Under the pieces are notes generated by a model. The model did no database searches and was not told where the DNA came from. It worked only from the letters and a program-made list of their open reading frames with translations. From positions 34,404,836 to 34,468,835 of the forward strand of contig OX438748.1 in the NCBI GenBank assembly GCA_949316235.1: a DNA stretch of 64,000 nucleotides, written 5' to 3'. Source of the stretch: Oegoconia quadripuncta (taxonomy: Eukaryota > Arthropoda > Insecta > Lepidoptera > Autostichidae). Shown here one piece after another: positions 43,601-62,792 of the stretch. The position numbers were made by a program, and so were the translations under genes. How positions within the stretch are numbered: position 1 is the first letter of the stretch; each line of letters opens with the position of its first letter.

Positions 43601-43661
43601 TTGGATCAGACTGAGAATACTAATTTTTGTCGTCTCTATTTATATATTGGAAATGTTGTAA
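22559..43661 (+). CDS. Vanin-like / biotinidase-family secreted protein, probable pseudoenzyme
   Basis: Nine exons joined by GT-AG introns give an uninterrupted 464-residue protein: 22559-22621, 28749-28826, 31577-31648, 32542-32684, 33541-33737, 34049-34189, 34873-35037, 36430-36574, 43271-43661. The exon lengths sum to 1395, and every split codon closes in frame. Residues 1-21 are a signal peptide ([20 protein letters not shown]). Vanins and biotinidase are nitrilase-fold amidases that hydrolyse pantetheine or biocytin using Glu, Lys and Cys. Here Lys is kept (IYRK, K122), but the Glu motif FPE reads LPP (P56) and the FTC Cys motif reads LME (E153). The region between the first strands is shorter than in vertebrate vanins. 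The C-terminal vanin domain is well kept ([11 protein letters not shown], the [12 protein letters not shown] segment, FGVIGRDYS). The last about 15 residues ([18 protein letters not shown]) are hydrophobic, as in GPI-anchor signals. Sequons include NCT and NST. A secreted or surface protein without vanin hydrolase activity is inferred. Confidence 0.85.
22622..22770. other. Start of vanin intron 1, small hairpin
   Basis: TTTTGTATATCAA and its complement TTGATATACAAAA (about 22690-22728) form a short stem. No function assigned. Confidence 0.3.
22771..23356. mobile_element. TIR element, copy in vanin intron 1
   Basis: About 585 bp with ends TAGCCCAGG and CCCAGTGCTA. Its sequence is the reverse complement of 53560-54155 over nearly its whole length (for example CTAACTATAACATG/CATGTTATAGTTAG and TTAAGCATTTGTAAGAAACG). 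This copy has an extra AATAGAATAGAATAGCTTTA insertion near 22910. No transposase. Confidence 0.6.
23362..23640 (+). mobile_element. LINE 3' end
   Basis: Degenerate coding end (AAGAACCATTTAGATGATAA), then GAATTTCTTGCTTGTTGTCA, TAAGTGTACCCTGTGTACCT. Relative of 19495-19775. Confidence 0.5.
23641..24449. other. Intronic sequence, nothing recognised
   Basis: AT-rich. A scrap of the SINE B head (CAATCGGTCGTC) with (TTTA)n lies at 24172-24210. No coding motif. Confidence 0.3.
24450..24710 (-). mobile_element. SINE C
   Basis: Minus-strand copy. The head is at the right (GACGACCTGTTTGGTGTAGT), B box complement GGGATTCGAACCC, and the tail with GCGCCATCTAGTTCCACA is at the left. Confidence 0.75.
24716..24846 (-). 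mobile_element. SINE B tail fragment
   Basis: ATATTTCGGACACTTACACC to ACATCCATGACTCGGGA is the minus-strand 3' half of SINE B. It abuts SINE C and lacks the head. Confidence 0.65.
24889..25230 (+). mobile_element. SINE A, full length
   Basis: Head CCCGCCTCCGTGGCTCAATG, B box GGTTCGATCCCC, body and an 18-A tail. Confidence 0.8.
25493..25958. mobile_element. MITE F, copy 2, with LINE scrap inside
   Basis: Ends GGTCCTTACCTATGAAATTG and the complement of GGGTCTTTACCTATGAAATT. A LINE 3'-tail scrap (about 25715-25800, AAATCAAAATATTTTATCTC...) is inserted at the ATTA following TTTTTTT, as the uninterrupted copies show. Confidence 0.65.
25959..26489. other. Intronic sequence, one open frame of unknown value
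   Basis: An ORF at 26162-26485 (107 codons) has no motif I recognise and weak codon structure. It is treated as chance. Confidence 0.3.
26666..27958 (-). mobile_element. mariner transposon, copy 2 (one nonsense codon)
   Basis: A 1293-bp element between TA dinucleotides (26664-26665, 27959-27960). The inverted ends share AGTATCGGGAAT, then TGTCAATAAA. It encodes a different mariner from the copy at 10089 and is much better preserved. It sits in vanin intron 1, antisense to the gene. Confidence 0.9.
26706..27776 (-). pseudogene. mariner transposase with a single premature stop
   Basis: The start codon is at 27776. 322 codons are open to a TAA whose complement is at about 26808. Beyond it the same frame continues for 34 codons ([13 protein letters not shown] ... 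[10 protein letters not shown]) to a second stop at 26706, the normal mariner C-terminus. The HTH half has [14 protein letters not shown] and [12 protein letters not shown]. The catalytic residues are in [22 protein letters not shown] and [10 protein letters not shown], with D,D34D spacing. Apart from the stop no damage is visible, so this copy was lost recently. The truncated product lacks only the last tenth. Confidence 0.85.
28202..28532 (-). mobile_element. SINE A
   Basis: Minus-strand full-length copy. The tail is at the left (TTTTTTATGCACAACGGGTT) and the head complement CCACGGCGGCGG is at the right. B-box complement GGTGATCGAACCC. Confidence 0.75.
28576..28692 (-). mobile_element. SINE A tail fragment
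   Basis: TTTTTTTATGCACAATGGGT to ACCCGGAAACCCCATC; 3' part only. It ends about 55 bp before vanin exon 2. Confidence 0.6.
28749..28826 (+). CDS. Vanin-like gene exon 2
   Basis: Between TTTCAG and GTGAGT; 26 codons, phase 0 at both ends. Starts the mature nitrilase-fold part with YKAAVVRD, the N-terminal strand of vanins, and ends IYEAAKS. Confidence 0.75.
28840..28950. repeat. (AATATTAATATA)n AT-rich array
   Basis: About 110 bp of near-tandem AATATTAATATAAT units immediately after the exon 2 donor. A/T simple repeat. Confidence 0.7.
28951..29632. other. Intronic sequence, short internal repeats
   Basis: GCACCGATCGGTG / GCACCGACCGGTG occur twice near 29448-29512. No element boundary recognised. 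Confidence 0.3.
29641..29889. mobile_element. hAT-type MITE
   Basis: Ends CAGGGCCGGTTC and GAACCGGCCCTG, 249 bp. The flanks CCTCCGTC (29633-29640) and CCTCCACC (29890-29897) match at 6 of 8 positions, as an aged 8-bp duplication would. No ORF. Confidence 0.7.
30066..30200 (+). mobile_element. Retroposed repeat (same family as 1824-1968)
   Basis: CCAGGTCCTCCCTACTGCCG ... CGTCCCCCAGGCGAGCGGTA. No A-tail is preserved. Confidence 0.5.
30201..30599. other. Intronic sequence, nothing recognised
   Basis: AT-rich; no gene or element boundary. Confidence 0.3.
30600..30872 (+). mobile_element. LINE 3' tail, uninterrupted copy
   Basis: CGCCCAGCTCCCAAAAATTA ... GGTTTCTTGCGCCGCTTCTT ... GAAATAAAATGCTTTGAGTT with a TTGAGT simple tail. 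Reference for the mariner-split copy at 26490-28090. Confidence 0.6.
31120..31348. mobile_element. GC-rich TA-MITE, copy 1
   Basis: 229 bp between TA dinucleotides. The ends CAGTTCTCGAGGCGTAAGAT and complement TAGTTCTCGAGGCGTGAGCT extend about 40 bp as inverted repeats (…TTTGCATTTGTGTGAGTG). It is almost identical in reverse orientation to 41009-41236. The interior is GC-rich (GGCCTGAGGCGCGGCGTGTC). No transposase; the Arg/Ala-rich ORFs through it are on both strands and not genes. Confidence 0.75.
31577..31648 (+). CDS. Vanin-like gene exon 3 (degenerate Glu motif)
   Basis: Between TTTCAG and GTACGT; 24 codons. [15 protein letters not shown] aligns with the DIIVFPEDG block of vanins. The catalytic Glu position holds Pro. 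Confidence 0.75.
32215..32402 (-). pseudogene. LINE C-terminus and 3' end
   Basis: Minus frame [20 protein letters not shown] and onward, with the 3' end CATCAGGTGAGATTGTGGTC on the minus strand. In vanin intron 3, antisense; the left edge is a T-rich stretch, the A-tail of this copy. Confidence 0.6.
32542..32684 (+). CDS. Vanin-like gene exon 4
   Basis: Between TTTTCAG and GTAAGT; ends two bases into the Ile codon of IYRK. Encodes [20 protein letters not shown], the strand corresponding to YVVANI of vanins, and [12 protein letters not shown]. Confidence 0.8.
33037..33324 (-). mobile_element. SINE H, full length
   Basis: The minus-strand head AGCGTTGGTGGCTCAGTGGT is followed by a B-box-like GGATTCGATTCC. 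The body contains GAAAACATCGTGAGGAAACC and CTGCAGTGGTATGTTTACGG. A second, head-less copy is at 36645-36880. Confidence 0.7.
33541..33737 (+). CDS. Vanin-like gene exon 5 (degenerate Cys motif)
   Basis: Acceptor TTTTACAG, donor GTAAGT. Encodes [14 protein letters not shown], then [19 protein letters not shown]. The family reads FGIFTCFD here; the Cys position is Glu. The Lys in YRK is the kept catalytic Lys. Confidence 0.8.
33822..33945 (-). mobile_element. Old SINE A tail
   Basis: TTTTTTATGCACTTATGG...GACCTCAATCACAACTGCTG ... GAGGCCGAAGGTAGAACCGT. A diverged minus-strand 3' half. Confidence 0.45.
34049..34189 (+). CDS. Vanin-like gene exon 6
   Basis: Acceptor CATTCCAG, donor GTGAGA. Encodes [20 protein letters not shown], the conserved block that in vanins reads ...AWAMGMRVNFLASN..., then SGIYAGKAG. 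Confidence 0.8.
34190..34872. other. Vanin intron 6
   Basis: No repeat family or coding motif recognised. Confidence 0.3.
34873..35037 (+). CDS. Vanin-like gene exon 7
   Basis: Acceptor TTTTCTAG, donor GTGAGT, phase 1 at both ends. Ends with [14 protein letters not shown], the Cys-rich strand that opens the C-terminal vanin domain. Confidence 0.8.
35165..35825 (+). pseudogene. LINE reverse transcriptase C-terminus (RTE-like), degenerate
   Basis: Frame pieces [70 protein letters not shown] and WMDCV..DM..KGV are the ordered end of the endonuclease/reverse-transcriptase protein of an RTE-like LINE. Frames change several times and the block around the Cys-rich middle is deleted. It lies in vanin intron 7, sense orientation. 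Confidence 0.7.
35945..36232 (+). mobile_element. SINE A with an internal deletion
   Basis: Head ACCGCCTCCCTGGCTCAATG, B box GTTCGATCCCC; about 40 bp of the body around the TCCGCCTGGCTAGC segment are missing. Confidence 0.7.
36430..36574 (+). CDS. Vanin-like gene exon 8
   Basis: Acceptor TTTCCCAG, donor GTAAGC. Encodes [20 protein letters not shown], then [20 protein letters not shown], matching the YALGAFDG...YYLQIC block of vanins. The following intron is about 6.7 kb. Confidence 0.8.
36645..36880 (-). mobile_element. SINE H, head missing
   Basis: CCACTGCAGGGATATAGGCC ... TTTCCTCACGATATTTTCCG; matches the body of 33037-33324. Confidence 0.6.
36915..37260. repeat. Repeat remnant with (CATTT)n microsatellite
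   Basis: 37135-37222 is CATTTCATTTTCATTTCATT-type simple sequence. The flanks share TGCGACTGGCG and ATGCGAAATTTATTTGGAAC with the patch at 625-720, suggesting one dispersed repeat in which the microsatellite sits. Confidence 0.5.
37420..38125 (+). pseudogene. Jockey-like LINE C-terminus and 3' end
   Basis: The plus frame gives [60 protein letters not shown]. After a stop near 37637 and a shift it gives [20 protein letters not shown]. These are the ordered C-terminal residues of a jockey-type LINE protein. The 3' end follows (GAGTTTCTTGCTCGTTCTTC, then GAATTTGAATTTGAATT). A LINE-D tail is nested at 37951-38088. Confidence 0.65.
37951..38088 (-). mobile_element. LINE-D tail nested in another LINE
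   Basis: T-run, then ATACGAGAGGGCGGCAAACG ... GGCCTTTGAGGAAGGTGTAG. It splits ATAACTT/ACGAAATAAAA of the host LINE tail; CTTA is repeated at the edges. Confidence 0.6.
38240..38480 (-). mobile_element. Element P, copy 1
   Basis: Reverse-oriented copy of the palindrome-rich repeat at 50444-50717 and 63719-64000: GGCCCGTATT end, ACCATTCTCAAGATTGAG, GATCGGTCTCAAGTAAACG, GCTGAGGCGAATACTTGTGA. Several inner segments are short inverted repeats. Confidence 0.55.
38481..38622 (+). mobile_element. Retroposon tail in element P
   Basis: CCTTAAAGGCCGGCAACGCC ... CCATCAGGTGCGCCTCTTGC ... then about 24 A. A relative of the LINE-D tail but a distinct subfamily. Confidence 0.5.
38640..39595. mobile_element. 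Segment with 29-bp inverted repeats
   Basis: CCATGGACTTATTATTTAAA... at 38647-38675 and its reverse complement at 39513-39541 (TCAGTCCTGTTTAAATAATA...). The right end closes with GGTTTATTAATACGGGCC like element P, so 38240-39595 may be one larger P-type element hit by the retroposon. No transposase seen. Confidence 0.4.
39712..40032. mobile_element. Foldback element of about 320 bp
   Basis: The left arm (CGGATGTACAACGAACTAAC ... CTGTCAAATTAAGTTAA) and right arm (TTAACTTAATTTGACAG ... GTTAGTTCGTTGTACATCCG) are imperfect reverse complements with a central loop near 39840-39900. No ORF. Confidence 0.6.
40033..41007. other. Intron 8 sequence; possible LINE tail
   Basis: AGAATAACAATAAGAATAGT at 40730 and the GC-richer 40840-40950 look like the minus-strand 3' end of a retroelement, but no coding part supports this. 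The rest is not recognised. Confidence 0.3.
41009..41236. mobile_element. GC-rich TA-MITE, copy 2
   Basis: 228 bp between TA dinucleotides; reverse complement of 31120-31348 with only a few differences. Ends CAGTTCTCGAGGCGTAAGCT and complement CAGTTCTCGAGGCGTAAGAT. It lies in vanin intron 8, while copy 1 lies in intron 2. Confidence 0.75.
41450..41555. repeat. Dispersed repeat, paired with 6808-6910
   Basis: Shares AATTGCCGAGCGAGC, CCAATCACATGTC and CCGATGACGATGACG. Confidence 0.45.
41796..41833. repeat. 38-bp perfect palindrome without spacer
   Basis: GTGGATTCTCTTTGGATTA is followed immediately by its exact reverse complement. No T-run or element ends flank it. Confidence 0.85.
41855..42320 (-). 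mobile_element. LINE 3' end
   Basis: AAATCAATAATATTTTATTC ... AGAGAAGAACGAGCAATAAA ... CTTTGAAGGATTTACTAACT. The minus-strand jockey-like LINE, with about 300 bp of degenerate coding end. Confidence 0.55.
42665..43075 (+). mobile_element. SINE C flanked by inverted SINE C scraps
   Basis: The full plus copy is 42766-43035: GACCTGTTTGGCGTAGTGGT, GGTTCGATCCCGCTGGGGG, GGAACTAGATGGCGCTATGT. A diverged minus-strand piece precedes it (42665-42735, CATAACTCGGGTTC...GATTCGAACTCGC), and a minus head scrap follows (43057-43075, ACACCAAACAGGTCGT). Confidence 0.65.
43271..43661 (+). CDS. Vanin-like gene exon 9 (last)
   Basis: Acceptor TTATTTTCAG; 130 codons to TAA at 43659. Carries the end of the vanin C-terminal domain ([43 protein letters not shown]) and finishes in a hydrophobic stretch preceded by acidic residues, consistent with a GPI-anchor signal. 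Confidence 0.85.
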
Positions 43662-43785
43662 AACTTGCACTCTATAAAAAGTTATAGATGGGAATTGAAG
43701 ATAGTCTAAATTTGGCCGTGTAGTAGGTACCTCATACCTAAATGATTTGATGTTCTTGAAACTATTGGCGTAGGTAATAATTATA

Positions 43786-44285
43786 CGACCGATTGGTGCA
43801 GTGGATAGTGACCCCATCAGCGAAACCAACGGTTGCGGGTTATTATCCCGCGAGGGGTAAATGTTCGTGTGATGAATACGAACATTTATTCCCGAGTCTT
43901 GGATGTTTATACAGGGTGTAACGGTTAAGTGTAGTCATATTTTAAGGGCTTGTTCTACCCATCAATACGAACAACTTTTACTATGGGGGCAACTTCGAAA
44001 TCGCGAAAAAAAAATCAGCTGTTTCATACATTGCATCGGGAGGTTATTGAAATTTTCTATGGAACAGCTGATTTTTTTTTCGCGATTTCGAAGTTGCCCC
44101 CATAGTAAAAGTTGTTCGTATTGATGGGTAGAACAAGCCCTTAAAATATGACTACACTTAACCGTTACACGGTGTATAAATATTTATGTATGTTTATCCG
44201 TTATCTAGTATCCATAGCACATGCTTTGCTTAGTTTGGGACTAGATGATTGGTGTAAGTGTCCGAAATATTTAATATTTATTATT
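43786..44285 (+). mobile_element. SINE B split by a foldback element
   Basis: 43786-43909 is the head and first half (CGACCGATTGGTGCAGTGG; the B box is mutated to GGTTATTATCCCGC). 44177-44285 is the second half (TTTATGTATGTTTATCCGTT ... AGATGATTGGTGTAAGTGTC). The break is the foldback element. Confidence 0.75.
43910..44176. mobile_element. Foldback element with about 118-bp arms
   Basis: The left arm from TACAGGGTGTAACGGTTAAG through ATCGCGAAAAAAAAATCAGC is matched almost perfectly by its reverse complement ending AACCGTTACACGGTGTA. Only about 30 bases of loop remain. No coding capacity. A half copy is at 15669-15830. Confidence 0.85.
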
Positions 44286-45640
44286 ATAATATTATTATTT
44301 CTATTATACTACTGGATGAGTTTTTTTGTGAACTGAAATAGAAGATATTGGCATTGGTAGTTTAATTTTTGTTTTCAAAACCATCATGGAATAAAGTGTT
44401 AATTTTGTCATTTAACGGTTGTGTTTGCAGCCTATTCGACATAATTACATCATTATATTAAATAAATAAAGAAAATTTGGAGAAAAATTTAATTCCAAAT
44501 AAATTTGGAATGATAGGTACCCTACAAATCACGCTAGTCGCATATCAAATCCCGGCCGCAGCGGGCGTTTTTGAAAAACAAAAACACTTTCTATGCCAAT
44601 ACATTCTATTTCACTTACCTAATATGCCCTATTTTTTTCTTACAGTAAAAAAACTCATTTAGTATAATTGATTTCGGGAAAATACAAGAGTTTTCCAAGA
44701 ATAAAGTTGTGGTTTTAAAATGTCTCCAAGTTTAAGGAGGTCATTGATCTTTTGCCTTTTCTTATTTCGGCCGAGGTAAACTCAGTTATATAAATCGATC
44801 TTGGGAATGAATAGAATAGAATAGAATAACTTTATTCGCTGACAGAAATACAAGGTACACAGAAACAATTCACAACAAGCAATAAAAGTACAAAAAGCCA
44901 GACAATTTTATAATTTATGTGCGCCCTGTACCAGGCTAACGAATTGGATCTGACTCAGCATGAAGTTGCAGGGAGACCCCACAACGCTGATAATTCTGCC
45001 AGAACCAAAGAATGAATAGAAAGTATATCGGATGTGGCTAGTATATTTAAAAATAACAATTTAAGCATTTAAATACCAAACAATCCGACAGCATATTTTG
45101 TATTTTGCGGGCGCCATGTTGAATTTTTCACCATAAAATGTATCAGACACTATAGGTATCGAGACGAATCGAATGACACCTTGCCCTTCAAAATCTGTCT
45201 TTAGGCTACAGGAGGTAACGTAGAAATCTACATACATACATACGTACATACATACATACATACATACAAGTACATACACTCAAAAAACATTACCCTGTTG
45301 TTTGGTAAAAATTAACCAGTTTGAAGCCCTGCGCGATTGTATTGCTGTAATTAAATATTAACATAAGTACTTGAAAACAACAAAAATCTAGTTTGTTCTG
45401 ATGTATCTATTTTTTTGCGTATACTACATTGGTGCTTTATCGCCGTATACGCCGACAGAGCCTCGCGCCTTTACGCTATCGGTCGGGCGTTGACTCTGCG
45501 CATACCTGTAAATTACACAGGAAACCGTTAAATATTATGAGGAGAAAGGGGGTCAATACATTATTTAATAATAAAAAAAAACTTTTATACTTCTTTATAC
45601 AGTTTCATACAATATTTGGAGACTCTGTATTTATATATTA
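44286..45640. other. Intergenic sequence between convergent genes
   Basis: Holds dispersed scraps: a patch at 44555-44660 related to 30915-31070, a minus-strand AATAGAATAGAATAACTTTA retroelement edge at 44810, the GGAGGTAACGTAGAAATC repeat (45195-45300) with a (TACA)n run, and nothing coding. AATAAA at 44390 could be a distal poly(A) signal of the vanin-like gene. Confidence 0.35.
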
Positions 45641-46194
45641 GGTCCTTACCTATAAAATTGGCGTTTTGTATGAAGAATTTCATTAAGACTGTTTTCTCCA
45701 TACAAACATTTTTGATTTTTTTTTGGGAACGGCAAATCCAAATTTAGCTCATCGCTCAGGCTGCCCTATTTATTCTGGGGTGGACACCTTCCTCAAAGGC
45801 CGGCAACGCATCTGTGACCCTTTTGGTGTTGCGGGTGCCCATGGGCGGCGGTGATTGCTTTCCATCAGGTGACCCGCATGCTCGTTTGCCGCCCTCTCAT
45901 ATATAAAAAAAAAAAAAAGCTAAACTTTGTGTGTATTATCGGATAACATTAAGTTAGGTATAGGCAGCGTTAATTTTTAAAAGTAACCGCTTTATAAAAG
46001 TTTCAGCGAATCTAAGAAATGATTATGGGAAGCACATGAAAAGAGCTCTGTTAATTATTTTTTTTTTTATGTGATTTAGCCCAGAAATTAAAAAATATTT
46101 CATGTGAAACCTTGAAAAATAGCTTTGAAAATCGCAGGAACTGGTACATATGATTAACGAAGAAAAAAAACTCCATATTCATAGGTAAACACCC
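45641..46194. mobile_element. MITE F, copy 3, hosting a LINE-D tail
   Basis: Ends GGTCCTTACCTATAAAATTG and complement of GGGTGTTTACCTATGAATAT. The interior is split at AATTTAGCT by 45750-45917. Confidence 0.7.
45750..45917 (+). mobile_element. LINE-D tail nested in MITE F
   Basis: CACCTTCCTCAAAGGCCGGC ... GTTTGCCGCCCTCTCATATA plus 14 A. AGCT flanks it on both sides. Confidence 0.65.
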
Positions 46195-46514
46195 AATATT
46201 AGCATGTTGTAAGCTGTATACATATAGATTATGCAATACCGGATATAGATATTTGTTGATTTATGACACAAATGTTATTTTGTTCCGGGGCAAAAACGGC
46301 ACATTTATGGGCTGTTTTCATTACTTAAAAATTAGTAGGGTGAACTTAATTATAGGATTTCTTGGAGGTCGTGAGATTTTGAACATTTTGTTTATGCCAA
46401 TTATTGATTTTAAAATAACAATTGCTACTGTCATATACGTGACAGATGCAGCTCTGTGTTATTGTTAATACAATATAATAATTATAATAAATAAGTTAAA
46501 GTTATAATTTTAAA

Positions 46515-46745
46515 CGCCCTGTTTGGTGTAGTGGTTAGAAACTCTGCTACTATACCAAATGGTCGCGGGTTCGAATCCCGCTAGGGCCATATGTTTGTAT
46601 GATGAATACATACATGTGTTCCCGAGTTATGAAAAAAAAATGTATATTTTATCAACCATTTGGTATCCATAACACAAGCCTAGATGCTTACTGTGGACCT
46701 AGATGGCGCTGTGTGTTTGTGCAAAGATATTTATTTATTTATTAT
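46515..46745 (+). mobile_element. SINE C
   Basis: GCCCTGTTTGGTGTAGTGGT, B box GGTTCGAATCCCGC, GACCTAGATGGCGCTGTGTG, (ATTT)n tail. Confidence 0.75.
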
Positions 46746-47099
46746 TATCGTATATTCCTAAGCTGCCATATCATTTTAGGGTTAATCCAGATTGGTTATA
46801 TTCCGATTTCGTCACAACAGTGAGCCACTTCCGTCAAATTACATACCTATACAATAAATTATTTTTCATAATTGAATTGGATACACCTTTGACGACAATG
46901 TCACAATGAAAAGTGACAATGTGGTCGAAGATAAAGCATGATTTCATTTATTATATTTCAGATTTCGTTATAGTACATAAGAAACCGCAGCTTAAGTTAC
47001 TAATAATAGTACTTATAATAGGTAATTGTATAATAAATAGTTTTAAAGAAGATTAGTTTATATAAGACCTATTGGCAATTACTTTGACCAATTGAAAGA

Positions 47100-47330
47100 A
47101 AAGGTGAATGTCGTGTCGTACCAAGAGGTTAAAACGAGGGCGGAAACTAGAGAAACGTGGTCGTTACTCCACCGACAAGAGCATAGCTCTTAAATTGAAG
47201 AAAAGGGTAATATACATACATAACGTCACGACCACTATCCCAAATGGGGTGATCAGAGATATGCCAAACATTACATTAAGATATAAGGATAAAATTGTGA
47301 TAAAACTGGAATGTGACTAAACTGGAAAAA
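47100..47330 (+). pseudogene. Possible LINE C-terminal scrap
   Basis: The frame VVSYQEVKTRAETRETWSLL resembles the short basic end of RTE-like LINE proteins (pattern ...RAENREEW..L). Too short to be sure. Confidence 0.3.
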
Positions 47331-49149
47331 TCTTTATTGGCTGGAACCGGTGGTTGACATAGCAAAGGAATTAATACTTTAAGGAAAAAAAAATAAGGCA
47401 TGGGTAGCTCAATTTTTTTTTTCAAATCCATGAACTAAAATGTTACATTGTGTGATTTGATGGTCGCGTTTGCAGTCTATTCCACATAATTAGATAATTA
47501 AATAAAATAAATAAAACAAGTTGTAGAAAGGTTCCAAATAAATATCGCATGATGGTAACCCTACGAGTCCCGCTAGTCACATATTAATCTCCGGCTGACG
47601 CGTGGGCCAATGATGGTTTTGACAGAAAAAAAAACAAAGATACTTATACCAGCAACTTCTTTTTCACTTACCTAATATGCCCATTTTTTTCCTTACGGTA
47701 TAAAAAATCATCCGGTATATTATTAAAATATACCTACTGAATATAATGATGTAATGTACATGTAACAGTACTATGGTACATATTATTTGCGTTTAATGTT
47801 TAATTAAGAAATATAATTAAAAATTGTTTTCGTTTCCAACTCACGACTGATTACTGTGATATTAGTTAGAAGCATGATATCTAATTATTTGTTTTTTTTT
47901 TTTTGGAAATTAATAGCATTTTCAAATTAGAACATTGTTTTATTTATCTGAAACACTGGGCGTCCGCTGCTTTGGAACACTCGTACATAAGGCTGCCCGC
48001 CCACGACCAATAATCGGTGACCGATTTTTTGTAGGAGAAAAATGAAACGTACTGATTCTAATATATCAACGCCCACGTTCTATAAAAAATCGGTCACAAT
48101 ATTGGTGATAAAACTATTGACGAATAAATCGGCCGATTATCGGTCCTACAAAAAGTCGGTCGTAGGCGAGCACACTAGCCCAGCGACAGACTCTGCAATG
48201 CCTAAACTTTTCATTCCCGCTCTACGCAGCGGGCGCCCTATTCTCTTAGACATATCATCACGATCCCAAATAGTTGCTCAGAGATATCCCAAACCTAAGT
48301 GTTTGAGTGTTCCAAACATAGGTAAGTTTGTTTTAAACAACACCAGTGATCATCTTCATAACGTGTCAGCAGTGACGTGCCTTGAATTTCAAAATGGCTT
48401 CTTGTGGTTTTTACACAACCAGGGAAATTGGATAGGTACTTTGAAATGTGCCAATGTTTAAATCATAGATTTGTTTCAATAGTTAATATTCCTGATCGAA
48501 TATTTAGTTAGCCGGGCTTTTGGGCTTATATGAAGGTACCACCACTGCGTGTCAGGAAGTAAGCCGTACAACGTTGAAACGTGCAAGTCTGTTTTTTTGG
48601 GTGTAGTCTCTTAGTCGCGTTTTACGGCACCCACGGGAAGAGATAGGTTAGCACAATTCTTTTTGGTTGCTGAATAAGAGGAAGTGGTTGATACAACACA
48701 AAGTGAAAAAAAATACAAATTGCGTTAAAGTATATTCTATGTCAATATTTATATAAATAATACAATTATAAACATTTCAGTCCATTTCATTAATTCAGAT
48801 CACACGACTATAACCAAACATTTAGAATATAATAAGTAGATAATCATTGTCTTCCCAAATTCCACCAAAAATTGAATTTAGACCGGAGCAAGCAGTAATT
48901 TTAACGGAATAAAAAATATCAGCATAAGCATAACTTAATTCTCATAAAATATGACGCAAATAATCACAGTGAAAGTAGCTTCAATCACACGATTGGCAAC
49001 CCTAGCTCGACTACACCGCGGACAATACCCGATCACAGTGAGCGTAGCAGAAGGCTACCGTAGAAAAAAGTGCCAGTAGTAGATATGACAGAGCGTTCAA
49101 GCGCTCAGAAGTGAAAGAAGTACGGAGACGGGATTGCTGTCGCATTGCT
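47331..49149. other. Intergenic sequence, possible foldback at 47985-48180
   Basis: CCCACGACCAATAATCGGTG...CCGATTTTTTGTAGG and TCCTACAAAAAGTCGGTCG...GGCG are imperfect inverted repeats about 190 bp apart, likely an old MITE. TTAGTCGCGTTTTACGGCAC (48612) recurs at 60290. The ORF at 48042-48461 crosses the MITE and is not credible. Confidence 0.35.
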
Positions 49150-49560
49150 TCTGCATTATGTGAAAGCAATCACCGCCGCCCATGGACACCCGCAACACCA
49201 AAAGGGTCACAGATGCGTTGCCGGCCTTTGAGGAAGGTGTAGGCTCGTTTCTTGAAGGTTCCAATGTCGTACTCGTTCGGGAATAGCGCTGCCGGAAGTC
49301 CGGGTCGTACGTGGTAAGAAGTTTCTTGAGAAACGTACAGTGGTAGACTTCCACTCATCCAGGTGATGTGGATGGAAATTTAATTTTCGGCGAGAAGTGT
49401 ATCGGCTAAATTGAGCAGTGGGTATTAGCTCGAACAGTTCTTCAGAACACTCCCCATGAAATATAATATGATAAGCGCGCCGTTTGGCTTTGAGAGCTTG
49501 TGACAGGCTAAATCGGAGTGAGGTTAGTTTTCTAATTTTTTTTCGACAGATAGAAAGTAG
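49150..49560 (-). pseudogene. LINE-D C-terminus and 3' end
   Basis: Minus frames read [51 protein letters not shown], then in another frame [20 protein letters not shown]. The element lies immediately downstream of the protease stop codon, in the same orientation, so it may form part of the protease 3' UTR. Confidence 0.6.
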
Positions 49561-49615
49561 GAAGAAATGACTATTCGTGTTGCATAGTGTCAGGTAAGTA
49601 TAAGGTTTAAATAGG

Positions 49616-62578
<12,963 letters not shown>

Positions 62579-62601
62579 ATTTCTAGAAAAAAACAACTAA
62601 A

Positions 62602-62637
62602 ACTGAACGATAAGGGGATTATGCATCTAGCTATATA
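62602..62637 (-). promoter_or_regulatory. Core promoter of the serine protease gene
   Basis: On the minus strand TATATA (62637-62632) is followed by TCAGT (62606-62602), the arthropod initiator consensus. Its A (62604) would be +1, so the TATA starts near -33, and the start codon is 26 bases downstream of +1. Confidence 0.6.
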
Positions 62638-62792
62638 CATGATTATAATTTTAACAAATTGTATGCAAATGGTGTAAGGAATGTGTGAATAGTCTGAACT
62701 AAATAGTTGTGACGCGGGCCCGTATGTTGCGTCAGTGTATGTAATGAATGATGGAGGACTTTGACCCGCCTGTTTGATTTTATATTAGGTTA

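Noticed and set aside
48042..48461. 139-codon ORF between the two genes
   Set aside because: First third lies in an inverted-repeat element; the rest has no recognisable motif or splice support.
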